Notes: a model not told the origin generated them from the letters alone. Counted from the stretch's first letter, positions 52,999 through 61,313 are shown. The stretch: DNA of 64,000 nucleotides from JBBQSN01 sp963825505 (GCA_963825505.1 CAWGTL010000004.1:310001-374000); one strand, 5' to 3'. Translations and numbers: made by a program.

Positions 52999-54528
52999 TC
53001 AGGTCGGGTCGCCCGTCCGGGCCGAGGGCACGGCGAGGCGCACCATCGACCAGGACGCGGGGGGGAGGTCGAGCTCGAGGGCGCCGTCGCGCACGGACGT
53101 GCCACCGACCCGCTGCGGGACGACCGCGTCCGGACGCCGCGCGGTGTTGGTGGTGGTGCCGTCCCCGGTCAGCAGGACGTGCTCGAGCACCCGGGCGTCG
53201 GCACCGAAGCCGTCGAGGTCGACGCGCACGGGCAGCGCGGCCTCCTGCCCGCGGTGCACGAGCAGCAGGCACGCCTCACCGGTGCCGGGGTCGTGGGTGG
53301 CGGTCACCTGCAGGGCGGGCACGGCGTCGTAGCGCGACGTGGCCACCGCTGGTGCGTCGACCGTCGTGCGCAGCGAGTGGCCGCGTGCGTGCCGGGCGGT
53401 CAGCGCGAACGGGTGGAACGCGCTCTGGCGCCACGCCGGCCCGCCCCGCTCGGTGCGGATGGGGGCGATCACGTTCACCAGCTGCGCCTGGCAGGCGATC
53501 GCCACCCGGTCGCTGTGCTCGAGCAGCGACATCATCAGGCTGCCGACCACCACGGCGTCGACGGCGGTGTAGTCGTCCTCGATCAGGTGCGGGGCGAAGG
53601 TCCAGTCCAGGTTCGTCTGACCGACGAAACGCGACTGGTACCAGACGTTCCACTCGTCGAACGACAGCGTCAGCCGTCTCGACGAGCCGCGCCGGGCCCC
53701 CTCCTGGTCGGCGATCGCGACGACCTCCTCGATGAAGGAGTCCATGTCGACGGCGCTGGCGAGGAAGCTGGCCCGGTCGCCGTCGCGCTCCTCGTAGTAG
53801 GCGTGCAGCGACAGGTGGTCGACCTGGTCGTAGGTGTGCTCCAGGACGGTGCGCTCCCACTCCCCGAAGGTGGGCATCTGGTGGTTGGAGCTGCCCACCG
53901 CCACGAGCTCGATCCGGGGGTCGACCATCCGCATCGCCTTGGCGGTCTCGTGAGCGAGCCGGCCGTACTCGTGAGCGGTCTTGGCGCCCATCTGCCAGGG
54001 GCCGTCGAGCTCGTTGCCCAGGCACCACAGCCGCACGTCGTGCGGCTCCTTGTGGCCGTTCGCCGCGCGCAGGTCGGACCAGAAGGTGCCGCCGGGGTGG
54101 TTGGTGTACTCGAGCACGTCGATCGCCTCGTGCACACCCCGGGTCCCGAGGTTGACGGCCATCATCGGCTCGGCCCCGACGGCGCGGGACCACGGCACGA
54201 ACTCGTCCAGCCCCACGTCGTTCGGCTCGATCGAGCGCCACGCGAGGTCGAGGCGGGTGGGCCGGTCCTCCCGCGGGCCGACGCCGTCCTCCCAGCGGTA
54301 GCTGGAGACGAAGTTGCCGCCGGGGTAGCGCAGCACGGTGGGACCGAGCTCGCGCACGAGCTCGCTCACGTCGCCGCGGAACCCGTCGCGGCCGGCGCTG
54401 GGGTGATCCGGTTCGTACACGCCGGTGTACACGCACCGTCCCATGTGCTCGACGAACGAGCCGAACAGCCGCCGGTCCACCTCACCGCGTACGTCCGCCG
54501 GGGAGACCCGCACCCTCGCTTGGTCCAT
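52999..54528 (-). CDS. abfA: GH51 alpha-L-arabinofuranosidase, intracellular
   Basis: This 509-residue retaining glycosidase has no signal peptide, so it acts on imported arabino-oligosaccharides. The acid/base Glu173 lies in LWCLGNELDGPWQMG and the nucleophile Glu292 in LTLSFDEWNVWYQSR. RYPGGNFVSSYRWEDGVG is a GH51 signature. The length is that of a full enzyme including the C-terminal beta domain. The ATG at 54528 has AAAGGG five bases upstream and TAGGAA seven bases upstream. It leads the operon and is divergent from the LacI-type regulator. Confidence 0.94.
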   Translation of the reverse strand: MDQARVRVSPADVRGEVDRRLFGSFVEHMGRCVYTGVYEPDHPSAGRDGFRGDVSELVRELGPTVLRYPGGNFVSSYRWEDGVGPREDRPTRLDLAWRSIEPNDVGLDEFVPWSRAVGAEPMMAVNLGTRGVHEAIDVLEYTNHPGGTFWSDLRAANGHKEPHDVRLWCLGNELDGPWQMGAKTAHEYGRLAHETAKAMRMVDPRIELVAVGSSNHQMPTFGEWERTVLEHTYDQVDHLSLHAYYEERDGDRASFLASAVDMDSFIEEVVAIADQEGARRGSSRRLTLSFDEWNVWYQSRFVGQTNLDWTFAPHLIEDDYTAVDAVVVGSLMMSLLEHSDRVAIACQAQLVNVIAPIRTERGGPAWRQSAFHPFALTARHARGHSLRTTVDAPAVATSRYDAVPALQVTATHDPGTGEACLLLVHRGQEAALPVRVDLDGFGADARVLEHVLLTGDGTTTNTARRPDAVVPQRVGGTSVRDGALELDLPPASWSMVRLAVPSARTGDPT

Positions 54529-54535
54529 GTGCCCT

Positions 54536-54564
54536 TTCCTACCCGGATATTCCAACGTTGTAAA
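54536..54564 (-). promoter_or_regulatory. predicted promoter of the arabinan operon
   Basis: On the minus strand TTTACA (54559-54564) and TAGGAA (54536-54541) are 17 bases apart, a good -35/-10 pair. The -10 ends seven bases before the abfA ATG. The LacI-type operator covers the -35 and half of the spacer, so repression by occlusion is expected. Confidence 0.6.
54550..54563. promoter_or_regulatory. LacI-family operator between abfA and the regulator gene
   Basis: TTCCAACGTTGTAA is symmetrical at 12 of 14 positions around the central CAACGTTG, the form expected for a LacI/GalR operator with a central CG. It lies in the divergent promoter region, over the -35 of abfA. Confidence 0.75.
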
Positions 54565-54617
54565 GTGCTGGATCGGCACCCCCCGTCCGCGACCGGTTCT
54601 CCGGTAGCGTCTGCGAG

Positions 54618-55649
54618 GTGGGTGCGGCCGGTGGTCCTCGGGTGGGCCTGAAGGAGGTCGCCGAGCACGCCGGGGTCTCGGTCAAGACCGTCTCCAACGT
54701 GGTGCGCGGCACCGTCCGGGTCGCGCCGTCCACCCGGGAGCGGGTCGAGCGCAGCCTGGCCGAGCTCGGCTACCGCCCGAACCTGTCGGCCCGCCAGCTG
54801 CGGCAGGGCCGCACGGGCGTCGTGGCGCTGGCAGTTCCCGCGCTCGACGCGCCGTACTTCTCCGCGCTGGCGCGTGCCGCCATCCGCGCCGCCGCACCGC
54901 ACGGCTGGACCGTGCTCATCGAGCAGACCGACGGGCTGCGCGAGCGCGAGGTCGACGTGCTCGACGGGCCGGCCGGCCACCTGGTCGACGGCGTGGTGCT
55001 CAGTCCGCTGGCCCTCGGTGCGGCCGACCTCGAGGGCCGCCGTCCGTCGGTGCCGATCGTGCTGCTCGGCGAGCGGGTCTTCGACGGCCCGGACGACCAC
55101 GTGGCGATCGACAACGTCACCGCCGCCCGCGAGGCGACGGCGCACCTGCTCGCCCTCGGCCGGCGCCGGGTGGCCGCCGTCGGAGCCCAGGACCGGGCCG
55201 GGGCGGGCACCGCCCACCTGCGCCTGCAGGGGTACCGCGAGGCGCACCGCGACGCCGGGCTCGAGGCCGATCCCGCCCTGGTCGCGAGCGTGGACCAGTT
55301 CGACCGTGCGAGCGGTGCCGCAGCAGCGGCCTGGTTGGTCGACCTGCCGGACTCCCCGGACGCACTGTTCTGCTTCAACGACGAGCTCGCCCTGGGTGCG
55401 CTGCGGGCACTGGCGGTGCGCGGCGTGCGGGTGCCGCAGGACGTCGCGGTCGCCGGCTTCGACGACATCGAGGACGGCGCCTACAGCGTGCCGTCGCTCA
55501 CGACCGTGCGCCCCGACCTCGCCGGGATCGCGGACACCGCGCTGGACCTGCTGGCCGCCCGGGCGGCGGGCACCGAGACCGGCCCTCCGCGCGAGGTCGT
55601 CGTCGGGCACGAGCTGGTGGTGCGGGAGAGCACGGCCGGCCGGGCCTGA
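54618..55649 (+). CDS. LacI-family transcriptional regulator of the arabinan locus
   Basis: This 343-residue repressor-type protein has an N-terminal LacI HTH and hinge (VGLKEVAEHAGVSVKTVSNV, then PNLSARQLRQGRTG), followed by a periplasmic-binding-protein-like sensor domain with VALAVPALDAPYFSALA, VLLGERVF, FCFNDELALGALRAL and VAVAGFDDIEDGAY. The GTG at 54618 follows TAGCGT by exactly seven bases (leaderless pattern). It is divergent from abfA with an operator between, so it should control the operon in response to arabinose or an oligosaccharide. Confidence 0.92.
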   Translation: MGAAGGPRVGLKEVAEHAGVSVKTVSNVVRGTVRVAPSTRERVERSLAELGYRPNLSARQLRQGRTGVVALAVPALDAPYFSALARAAIRAAAPHGWTVLIEQTDGLREREVDVLDGPAGHLVDGVVLSPLALGAADLEGRRPSVPIVLLGERVFDGPDDHVAIDNVTAAREATAHLLALGRRRVAAVGAQDRAGAGTAHLRLQGYREAHRDAGLEADPALVASVDQFDRASGAAAAAWLVDLPDSPDALFCFNDELALGALRALAVRGVRVPQDVAVAGFDDIEDGAYSVPSLTTVRPDLAGIADTALDLLAARAAGTETGPPREVVVGHELVVRESTAGRA

Positions 55650-55677
55650 AACCCCCGCAGGACCACCGCGACGACGA

Positions 55678-55709
55678 CGGCCCCCCGCACCGCGAGGTGC
55701 GAGGGGCCG
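55678..55709. terminator. strong bidirectional hairpin between the LacI-type and snapalysin genes
   Basis: CGGCCCC (55678-55684) pairs with GGGGCCG (55703-55709), and CGCACC (55686-55691) pairs with GGTGCG (55696-55701) around the tetraloop GCGA, with one mismatch. This is the most stable hairpin seen in the window and lies between two convergent genes. Confidence 0.8.
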
Positions 55710-55730
55710 TGTCGGCCGAGCGGCTGGGAG

Positions 55731-56429
55731 TCAGCGGCCGAAGGCGGCCAGACCCAGGTCGGACTGCACGAACCCGTTGGCCCACAGCGCGTTCACCTGC
55801 GCGCGCTCGGTGGAGTCCGGGTAGGCGTTGGTGCACGACGGACCGGGTCCACCGCCGGACATCAGCTGGCTGCACGGGCCGGAGTAGGTGTCCGGCAGGC
55901 CCAGCACGTGGCCCGTCTCGTGGCTCGTCACCCGCAGCGAGTCGTACTGCTGGTTCTGCGCGTAGTCGAGGAACACGTACCCGTTGCCGTGGCCGTCGCT
56001 GTAGGCGTAGGAGCCCCGGGGGTCGTTGCCCTCGTAGTAGTCCAGCGTCGCGGGGCTGCCCTCGACCAGCCGCACGTTGCTCACCGAGGAGTTCCAGATC
56101 GAGGCGGACTGGGCGATCTCGTAGGCGAACGACGGCGCCTGCGAGGCGTCGTAGTAGACCGTCGTGACGGCCTGGTTCGTGGCGCCCTGCCCCTGCTTCA
56201 GCTCACCGCCCTGGGCGGCGAGCGCCCGCTCCAGCTGGGCTCGCAGCCGCGCGTTCTGGGCGTCGTCGGCCGAGCCCGGGACATAGCCGGCAGCGGCGGA
56301 CGGCGCGCCGGCGAGGGCGGCCGGGGCGTCGGCGCCCGTCGTCGGTGCGCTCCCGAGCAGCGCACCGGCGACCAGGGTGCCGGCGGCCAGAGCCGTCAGC
56401 CGGGTTGTCAGTCGGTTCCGGACAGACAT
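55731..56429 (-). CDS. snapalysin-type (M7) secreted zinc metalloprotease
   Basis: This 232-residue exported protease has a signal peptide, a pro-region to about residue 85, and a compact catalytic domain. The zinc site is HETGHVLGLPD (His170, Glu171, His174, Asp180), the HExxHxxGxxD form in which Asp is the third ligand, typical of snapalysins. Cys186 and Cys199 (GPCSQLM and PSCTNAY) match the family disulfide. GGAGG lies ten bases before the ATG at 56429. In Streptomyces a LysR-type gene usually lies next to snapalysin; none is here. Confidence 0.9.
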   Translation of the reverse strand: MSVRNRLTTRLTALAAGTLVAGALLGSAPTTGADAPAALAGAPSAAAGYVPGSADDAQNARLRAQLERALAAQGGELKQGQGATNQAVTTVYYDASQAPSFAYEIAQSASIWNSSVSNVRLVEGSPATLDYYEGNDPRGSYAYSDGHGNGYVFLDYAQNQQYDSLRVTSHETGHVLGLPDTYSGPCSQLMSGGGPGPSCTNAYPDSTERAQVNALWANGFVQSDLGLAAFGR

Positions 56430-56455
56430 CGGTGGGTACCTCCGTGGTGGACGGC

Positions 56456-56473
56456 GATGAGAGGTCTCTCATC
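56456..56473. promoter_or_regulatory. 18-bp palindrome in the snapalysin leader
   Basis: GATGAGAG (56456-56463) and CTCTCATC (56466-56473) are perfect reverse complements separated by GT. It lies 27-44 bases upstream of the snapalysin ATG and just before the Shine-Dalgarno site. It could be an operator or an RNA hairpin controlling translation. Confidence 0.5.
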
Positions 56474-56489
56474 CGCCCACAGTCCTACC

Positions 56490-56533
56490 GCTATATCGGA
56501 CATATCGGTACGTTCCGGTAGATAGTTACCGGA
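56490..56533 (-). promoter_or_regulatory. AT-rich promoter/operator region of the snapalysin gene
   Basis: A perfect inverted repeat, TCCGGTA (56514-56520) and TACCGGA (56527-56533), spans 20 bases. Next to it are direct repeats ATATCGGA (56493-56500) and ATATCGGT (56502-56509). TATAGC (56490-56495 on the minus strand) could be the -10. This stretch is clearly less GC-rich than its surroundings, which fits a regulated promoter. Confidence 0.55.
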
Positions 56534-56598
56534 GATCACCCGGTCGAGGGACCGAGGGTCGTCCTCGCACGCGGGTCGTCACACGCCGTAGCGGCGGG

Positions 56599-57498
56599 TC
56601 AACCGGCGGGGGCCAGCACCAGCACCGGCCGGGCCGTCCCCGCCCGCTCGGTCAGCAGCGCGACCAGCGTGCCGTCGGGGGCCAGCGCCGCCACGGGTCC
56701 GTCGACGTCCGCCGCGGACGGCAGCCGCTTGCCGTGCGAGAGCGCGGTGGCCTCGTCCGGCGTCAGCTCGCGGACGGGGAACGCCGCCCGCGCGGCGTCG
56801 GCGGCAGGGAGCAGCGCGAGGTCGGTGGCGAGCTGGTCCAGGGTGCGGCACCGGTCGAGCCCGTACGGCCCCACCCGGGTGCGCCGCAGCGCCGTGAGGT
56901 GACCGCCGACGCCGAGGGCGGCGCCGAGGTCGCGCGCCAGCGCCCGCACGTAGGTGCCCGACGTGCACTCCACCTCGACGTCGAGGTCGAGCACGGCCGT
57001 GCCCTCGTGCTCGGCGGGACGCAGCCCGTGCACCTCGAACCGGTGGACGGTGACCGGGCGGGCCGCGAGCTCGACGTCCTCCCCCGCCCGCACTCGTGCG
57101 TACGACCGCACGCCGTCGACCTTGATGGCGCTGACGGCGCTCGGCACCTGCTGGATCGGACCGGTCAGGCCCGCCACCGCGGCGCGCACGGCCCGCTCGT
57201 CGACGCCCGCGGCGTCGCGCACCGCGGTGGGCTCGCCCTCGGCGTCGTCGGTGACCGTCGCGACCCCGAGACGCACCGTCGCGGTGTAGGTCTTGTCCGA
57301 ACCCACCAGGTAGGTGAGCAGCTTGGTCGCGCGGTCGACGCCGAGCACCAGGACGCCGGTGGCCATCGGGTCGAGGGTGCCCGCGTGACCGACCCGCCGG
57401 GTCGAGGCCAGCCGCCGCACCCGGGCCACGACGTCGTGGCTGGTCCACCCGGCCGGCTTGTCGACCAGCACCAGGCCGCCCGCGGGCGGACCGCTCAC
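56599..57498 (-). CDS. truB: tRNA pseudouridine(55) synthase
   Basis: This 299-residue enzyme modifies U55 in the T-loop of tRNAs. LVLVDKPAGWTSHDVV opens the fold, the catalytic Asp43 lies in VGHAGTLDPMATGVL, and ECTSGTYVRALARDLG is the second conserved motif. The GTG at 57498 overlaps the rbfA stop (GTGA). In most relatives ribF follows; here a protease gene and a sugar locus intervene. Confidence 0.95.
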   Translation of the reverse strand: MSGPPAGGLVLVDKPAGWTSHDVVARVRRLASTRRVGHAGTLDPMATGVLVLGVDRATKLLTYLVGSDKTYTATVRLGVATVTDDAEGEPTAVRDAAGVDERAVRAAVAGLTGPIQQVPSAVSAIKVDGVRSYARVRAGEDVELAARPVTVHRFEVHGLRPAEHEGTAVLDLDVEVECTSGTYVRALARDLGAALGVGGHLTALRRTRVGPYGLDRCRTLDQLATDLALLPAADAARAAFPVRELTPDEATALSHGKRLPSAADVDGPVAALAPDGTLVALLTERAGTARPVLVLAPAG

Positions 57499-58010
57499 CC
57501 CCGGTCCTCGTCCTCGTCGTCCTCGCTGTCGTCCGAGTCGTCGTCGTCCTCGTCGTCGTCGTCGTCCTCGTCGTCGGGCGCGACGTCGTCGAGCTCGGGG
57601 TGGCGGTAGGGATCCGCCTCGCCGGCGTAGGTCTTGCCCTGCGCGAGCGCGGCCACCTCGGCGTCCTTGGCCGCCGCGACGGCCAGCAGGTCCGCGATCG
57701 AGGCCGCGTTCTCCGGGACGGCGTCCGGGACGAACTCCAGCGACGGCGTCAGCCGGATGCCCACCGCCTTGCCGACCTCCGAGCGCAGCTTGCCCTTCGC
57801 GCTCTCCAGAGCCGCTGCGGTGGCGGCCTTCTCGGTCTCGTCGCCGAGCACGGTGTAGAAGACCGTGGCGTGCTGCAGATCGCCGGTGACCCGGGTGTCG
57901 GTGACCGTGATGAAGCCGAGCCGTGGGTCCTTGACCCGTCGCTCCAGGGTCTCGGCGACGATCACCTTGATCCGGTCGGCCAGCTTCCTGGCCCGCGCCT
58001 TGTCACTCAT
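57495..58010 (-). CDS. rbfA: 30S ribosome-binding factor A with long acidic tail
   Basis: This 171-residue maturation factor acts late in 30S assembly. RKLADRIKVIVAETLERRVK and LGFITVTDTRVTGDLQHATV are family motifs within the KH-like domain. The last 35 or so residues are almost all Asp and Glu, far more acidic than in most RbfA proteins, encoded by a CTC/GTC-rich run on the plus strand (about 57501-57600). It overlaps truB. Confidence 0.93.
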   Translation of the reverse strand: MSDKARARKLADRIKVIVAETLERRVKDPRLGFITVTDTRVTGDLQHATVFYTVLGDETEKAATAAALESAKGKLRSEVGKAVGIRLTPSLEFVPDAVPENAASIADLLAVAAAKDAEVAALAQGKTYAGEADPYRHPELDDVAPDDEDDDDDEDDDDSDDSEDDEDEDRG

Positions 58011-58022
58011 CGCCCTGCTCCC

Positions 58023-58316
58023 TCACTCGTCCTCGTCGTCCCACACCCGCAACCGGGCCCGCAGCAGCTCGCTCTCGGGGTTCGCGGCGACCAGCCTCTC
58101 GCACCGCTCCAGCACGTTCCGCACGTGGGTCGGGTCGCCCCCCGCCACGGCGACGCCGATCTCGGCCCGCCGGTGCAGGTCCTGCGACCCCGTCTCCGCC
58201 GCGCTGACGTCGAACCGGCGCAGCTCGGCCAGCAGCGGTCGCAGCACCGCCCGCTTGTGCTTCAGCGAGTGGACGTCGCCGAGCAGCACGTCCAGCCGCA
58301 GGGACCCGATCACCAC
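58023..58316 (-). CDS. ylxP: DUF503 (YlxP-like) protein
   Basis: This 97-residue protein fits DUF503: IGSLRLDVLLGDVHSLKHKR, then AVLRPLL, RRFDVSAAETGSQDLHRRAE and VLERCERLV. AGGAGG lies four bases before the GTG at 58316; the next GTG (58313) is also possible. It occurs between infB and rbfA in many bacteria, as here, and is thought to help ribosome assembly, though its exact role is not established. Confidence 0.9.
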   Translation of the reverse strand: MVIGSLRLDVLLGDVHSLKHKRAVLRPLLAELRRFDVSAAETGSQDLHRRAEIGVAVAGGDPTHVRNVLERCERLVAANPESELLRARLRVWDDEDE

Positions 58317-58385
58317 TGTTCCTCCTGCGCGGCTGCGTGCGTCCTGAGTCCACCGCACGGTCCGCGTGCCCGGACGGACCCGGTG

Positions 58386-58405
58386 CCGCGCGGCCTCCCG
58401 CGCGG
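58386..58405 (-). terminator. hairpin between infB and ylxP
   Basis: Two copies of the self-complementary CCGCGCGG (58386-58393 and 58398-58405) pair around the loop CCTC. It lies in the 115-base gap after infB. There is no T-tract. It could be a partial terminator or an RNA-processing site. Confidence 0.45.
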
Positions 58406-58431
58406 CTCCGAGCCCGTCCCTGGTGCCTGGA

Positions 58432-61281
58432 TCAGGCCCTGGTCTTCTCCTGCATCTCGTACGTCTCGATCACGTCGTCGACGCGGATGTCGTTGAACGA
58501 CCCCAGGCCGATACCGCACTCGAAGCCGTCGCGGACCTCGGTGGCGTCGTCCTTGAACCGGCGCAGCGACTCGATCGCGAGGTTGTCCCCCACGACCGTG
58601 CCGTCGCGCACGAGGCGCGCCTTGGAGTTGCGTCGCACGACACCGGTGCGCACCAGGCAGCCCGCGATGTTGCCGAACTTGGAGGAGCGGAACACCTCGC
58701 GCACCTCGGCGGTCCCGAGCTGCACCTCCTCGTACTCCGGCTTGAGCATGCCCTTGAGCGCGCTCTCGACCTCCTCGATGGCGTTGTAGATCACCGAGTA
58801 GAACCGCAGGTCGACGCCCTCGCGGTCGGCCAGCTCGGCGACCCGCTCGGCGGGACGCACGTTGTAGCCGATCACGATCGCGTTGTCGACAGTGGCCAGG
58901 TTGACGTCGTTCTGGGTGATCGCACCCACGCCGCGGTGGATGATCCGCAGCTCGACCTCGCCCTCGACCTCGATCTTCAGCAGCGACTCCTCGAGCGCCT
59001 CGACCGAACCCGCACCGTCACCCTTGATGATCAGGTTGAGGGTCTCGACCCGGCCCGCCGCGAGCGCCTCGGTGAGGTCCTCGAGGCTGATCCGCTTGCG
59101 GCGCTTGGCCAGGACCGCTGCGCGGTCGGCGGCCTCGCGACGGTCGGCGATCTGCCGTGCGGTGCGGTCGTCGGGGGCGACGATGAACGTGTCGCCCGCG
59201 CCGGGCACCGACTGCAGGCCCAGCACCATCACCGGACGCGACGGACCGGCCACCTCGACCGGCGCGCCGTGCTCGTCGTGCATCGCCCGGACGCGGCCGT
59301 ACGCCGCACCGGCGACGATCGCGTCGCCGATCCGCAGCGAGCCGGACTGGACCAGCACCGTGGCGGTGGCGCCGCGGCCCTTGTCCAGGTGCGCCTCGAT
59401 GGCCACACCACGGGCGTCCTTGTCCGCGATCGCCCGCAGGTCGAGCGCGGCGTCGGCGGTCAGCAGGATCGCGTCCAGCAGCTGGTCGATGTTCTGACCC
59501 TGCTTGGCCGAGACCGGCACGAACATCGTCTCGCCGCCGTACTCCTCGGCCACGAGGTTGTACTCGGTGAGCTGCTGCTTGACCTTGTCCGGGTTGGCGC
59601 CCTCGACGTCGATCTTGTTGATCGCCACCACGATCGGGACGTCCGCCGCCTGGGCGTGGTTGAGCGCCTCGATCGTCTGCGGCATCACGCCGTCGTCGGC
59701 CGCCACCACCAGGACCGCGATGTCGGTGACCTTCGCACCACGGGCACGCATGGCGGTGAACGCCTCGTGGCCCGGGGTGTCGATGAAGGTGATCGCCCGC
59801 TCGACGCCCTCGTGGTCGGTGCGCACCTGGTACGCGCCGATGTGCTGGGTGATGCCGCCCGCCTCGCCCGACAGGACGTCGGCCTGGCGGATGGCGTCCA
59901 GCAGCCGGGTCTTTCCGTGGTCGACGTGACCCATGACGGTGACGACGGGCGGGCGGGACTCCAGGTCCTCGTCGCTCTCCGCCTCCGCCTCGGCCTCGAG
60001 GTCGATGTTGAACGACCCGAAGAGCTCGCGCTCCTCGTCCTCCGGGGACACCAGCTGGATGTCGTACCCGAGCTCGGTGCCGAGCAGCTGGAAGGTGTCC
60101 TCGTCCAGGGACTGGGTGGCCGTCGCCATCTCACCGAGGTGGATCAGCACGGTGACCAGGGCCGCGGGGTTGGCGTCGATGCGCTCGGCGAAGTCGTTCA
60201 GCGACGAGCCGCGACGGATCCGGATGACCGTGCTGCCGTCGCCGTGCGGGACGCTCGAGCCGGCCATCGACGGCGGCGCCTGGGCGTCGAACTCCTGACG
60301 CTTCGCGCGCTTGGACTTGCGGCCACGGACCGGACGACCGCCGGCGCGCCCGAAGGCGCCCTGCGTGCCGCCGCGACCGCGGCTGCCCTTGCCGAAACCA
60401 CCACCGCCGCCGGGAGGACCACCGGGACGGCCACCGCCGCCGCCGAAGCCGCCACCGCCGCCGCCGGGACGACCGGCACCGGGACCGCCGGCGCCGCCGG
60501 GACGGCCACGACCGCCGGGGCCACCGGGACCGGCCGGAGCACCCGGTCGACCCACCGTGGACCGACCGGGCATCATCCCCGGGTTGGGGCGCGGACCACC
60601 GGGGCGCGGGCCGCCGGAGCCGGCGGGCGGGCGCGGGCCGCCCGGGCGGTCGCCGCCCGGGGCGGGACGCTGGCCGGGGCGCGGCATGCCCTGCGAGGTC
60701 GCGAACGGGTTGTTGCCCGGGCGCGCGGCACCGGGCCGCGGACCACCCGGACGCTCGCCGGCGGAGGCTGCCGGACGCTCGGGCTCGTCCTCGCGCTCGC
60801 GCCGCTGACCGGGCCGGGGCATGCCCTGCGAGGTCGCGAACGGGTTGTTGCCCGGGCGCGCCGACGGGCGCGGTCCGGGACGCTCGGCGTCGGACGCACC
60901 ACCCGACCCGGCCGGGCGCTCGGCCGGCGCTGCCGGCTCGGCGGACGGCGCGGCGGGAGCCGGGGCCTCGGCGGCCGGCGCGGGCGCCTCGACCGGGGCG
61001 GCGGGCGCCTCGGCCGCAGGTGCCGCGGGGGCCGGCGCCTCGGGTGCCGGTGCAGGGGCCGCCTTCTGGGCGGCGGGCTTGGGGGCCGCCTTCTTCGCGG
61101 GCGGCGTGGCGGGGGCGTCCCCGCCGGCAGGGAAGGCGTCCTTCAACCTGCGGACGACGGGAGGCTCGATGGTCGACGACGCCGACCGGACGAACTCGCC
61201 CATCTCGGTGAGCTTGGCCATCACGACCTTGCTCTCGACCCCGAACTCCTTGGCGAGCTCGTAGACCCGGACCTTTGCCAA
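58432..61281 (-). CDS. infB: translation initiation factor IF-2
   Basis: This 949-residue GTPase brings initiator tRNA to the 30S subunit. The N-terminal IF2_N domain (VRVYELAKEFGVESKVVMAK) is followed by a long Ala/Pro then Gly/Arg/Pro-rich linker to about residue 310. The G domain carries GHVDHGKTRLLDAIR (about 450), DTPGHEAF and NKID. Domains II-IV run to the C-terminus. The start is a TTG at 61281; no ATG or GTG fits the conserved MAKVRVYELAK beginning. The linker holds a duplicated PGNNPFATSQGMPRPGQ segment. Confidence 0.95.
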   Translation of the reverse strand: MAKVRVYELAKEFGVESKVVMAKLTEMGEFVRSASSTIEPPVVRRLKDAFPAGGDAPATPPAKKAAPKPAAQKAAPAPAPEAPAPAAPAAEAPAAPVEAPAPAAEAPAPAAPSAEPAAPAERPAGSGGASDAERPGPRPSARPGNNPFATSQGMPRPGQRREREDEPERPAASAGERPGGPRPGAARPGNNPFATSQGMPRPGQRPAPGGDRPGGPRPPAGSGGPRPGGPRPNPGMMPGRSTVGRPGAPAGPGGPGGRGRPGGAGGPGAGRPGGGGGGFGGGGGRPGGPPGGGGGFGKGSRGRGGTQGAFGRAGGRPVRGRKSKRAKRQEFDAQAPPSMAGSSVPHGDGSTVIRIRRGSSLNDFAERIDANPAALVTVLIHLGEMATATQSLDEDTFQLLGTELGYDIQLVSPEDEERELFGSFNIDLEAEAEAESDEDLESRPPVVTVMGHVDHGKTRLLDAIRQADVLSGEAGGITQHIGAYQVRTDHEGVERAITFIDTPGHEAFTAMRARGAKVTDIAVLVVAADDGVMPQTIEALNHAQAADVPIVVAINKIDVEGANPDKVKQQLTEYNLVAEEYGGETMFVPVSAKQGQNIDQLLDAILLTADAALDLRAIADKDARGVAIEAHLDKGRGATATVLVQSGSLRIGDAIVAGAAYGRVRAMHDEHGAPVEVAGPSRPVMVLGLQSVPGAGDTFIVAPDDRTARQIADRREAADRAAVLAKRRKRISLEDLTEALAAGRVETLNLIIKGDGAGSVEALEESLLKIEVEGEVELRIIHRGVGAITQNDVNLATVDNAIVIGYNVRPAERVAELADREGVDLRFYSVIYNAIEEVESALKGMLKPEYEEVQLGTAEVREVFRSSKFGNIAGCLVRTGVVRRNSKARLVRDGTVVGDNLAIESLRRFKDDATEVRDGFECGIGLGSFNDIRVDDVIETYEMQEKTRA
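60683..60861. repeat. 44-bp exact direct repeat inside infB
   Basis: The sequence at 60683-60726 is repeated without change at 60818-60861, 135 bases apart (45 codons). It encodes the linker segment that contains NNPFATSQGMP. Exact identity in DNA, including third positions, points to a recent duplication or gene conversion. Recombination would delete or add 45 residues in frame. Confidence 0.85.
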
Positions 61282-61290
61282 CTTCTGTCC

Positions 61291-61313
61291 TGTTCCCGGT
61301 CCGGCTGGGAACA
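61291..61313 (-). promoter_or_regulatory. hairpin between ylxR and infB
   Basis: TGTTCCC (61291-61297) and GGGAACA (61307-61313) form a 7-bp stem with a 9-base loop. A competing pairing uses CGGTCC (61297-61302) and GGACCG (61318-61323). It lies directly before the infB TTG start and could tune its translation. Confidence 0.45.

Noticed and set aside
46243..56598. Sugar locus considered as a mobile element
   Set aside because: No integrase, transposase, tRNA target, terminal repeats or obvious composition change is visible, so only insertion relative to conserved gene order can be claimed.
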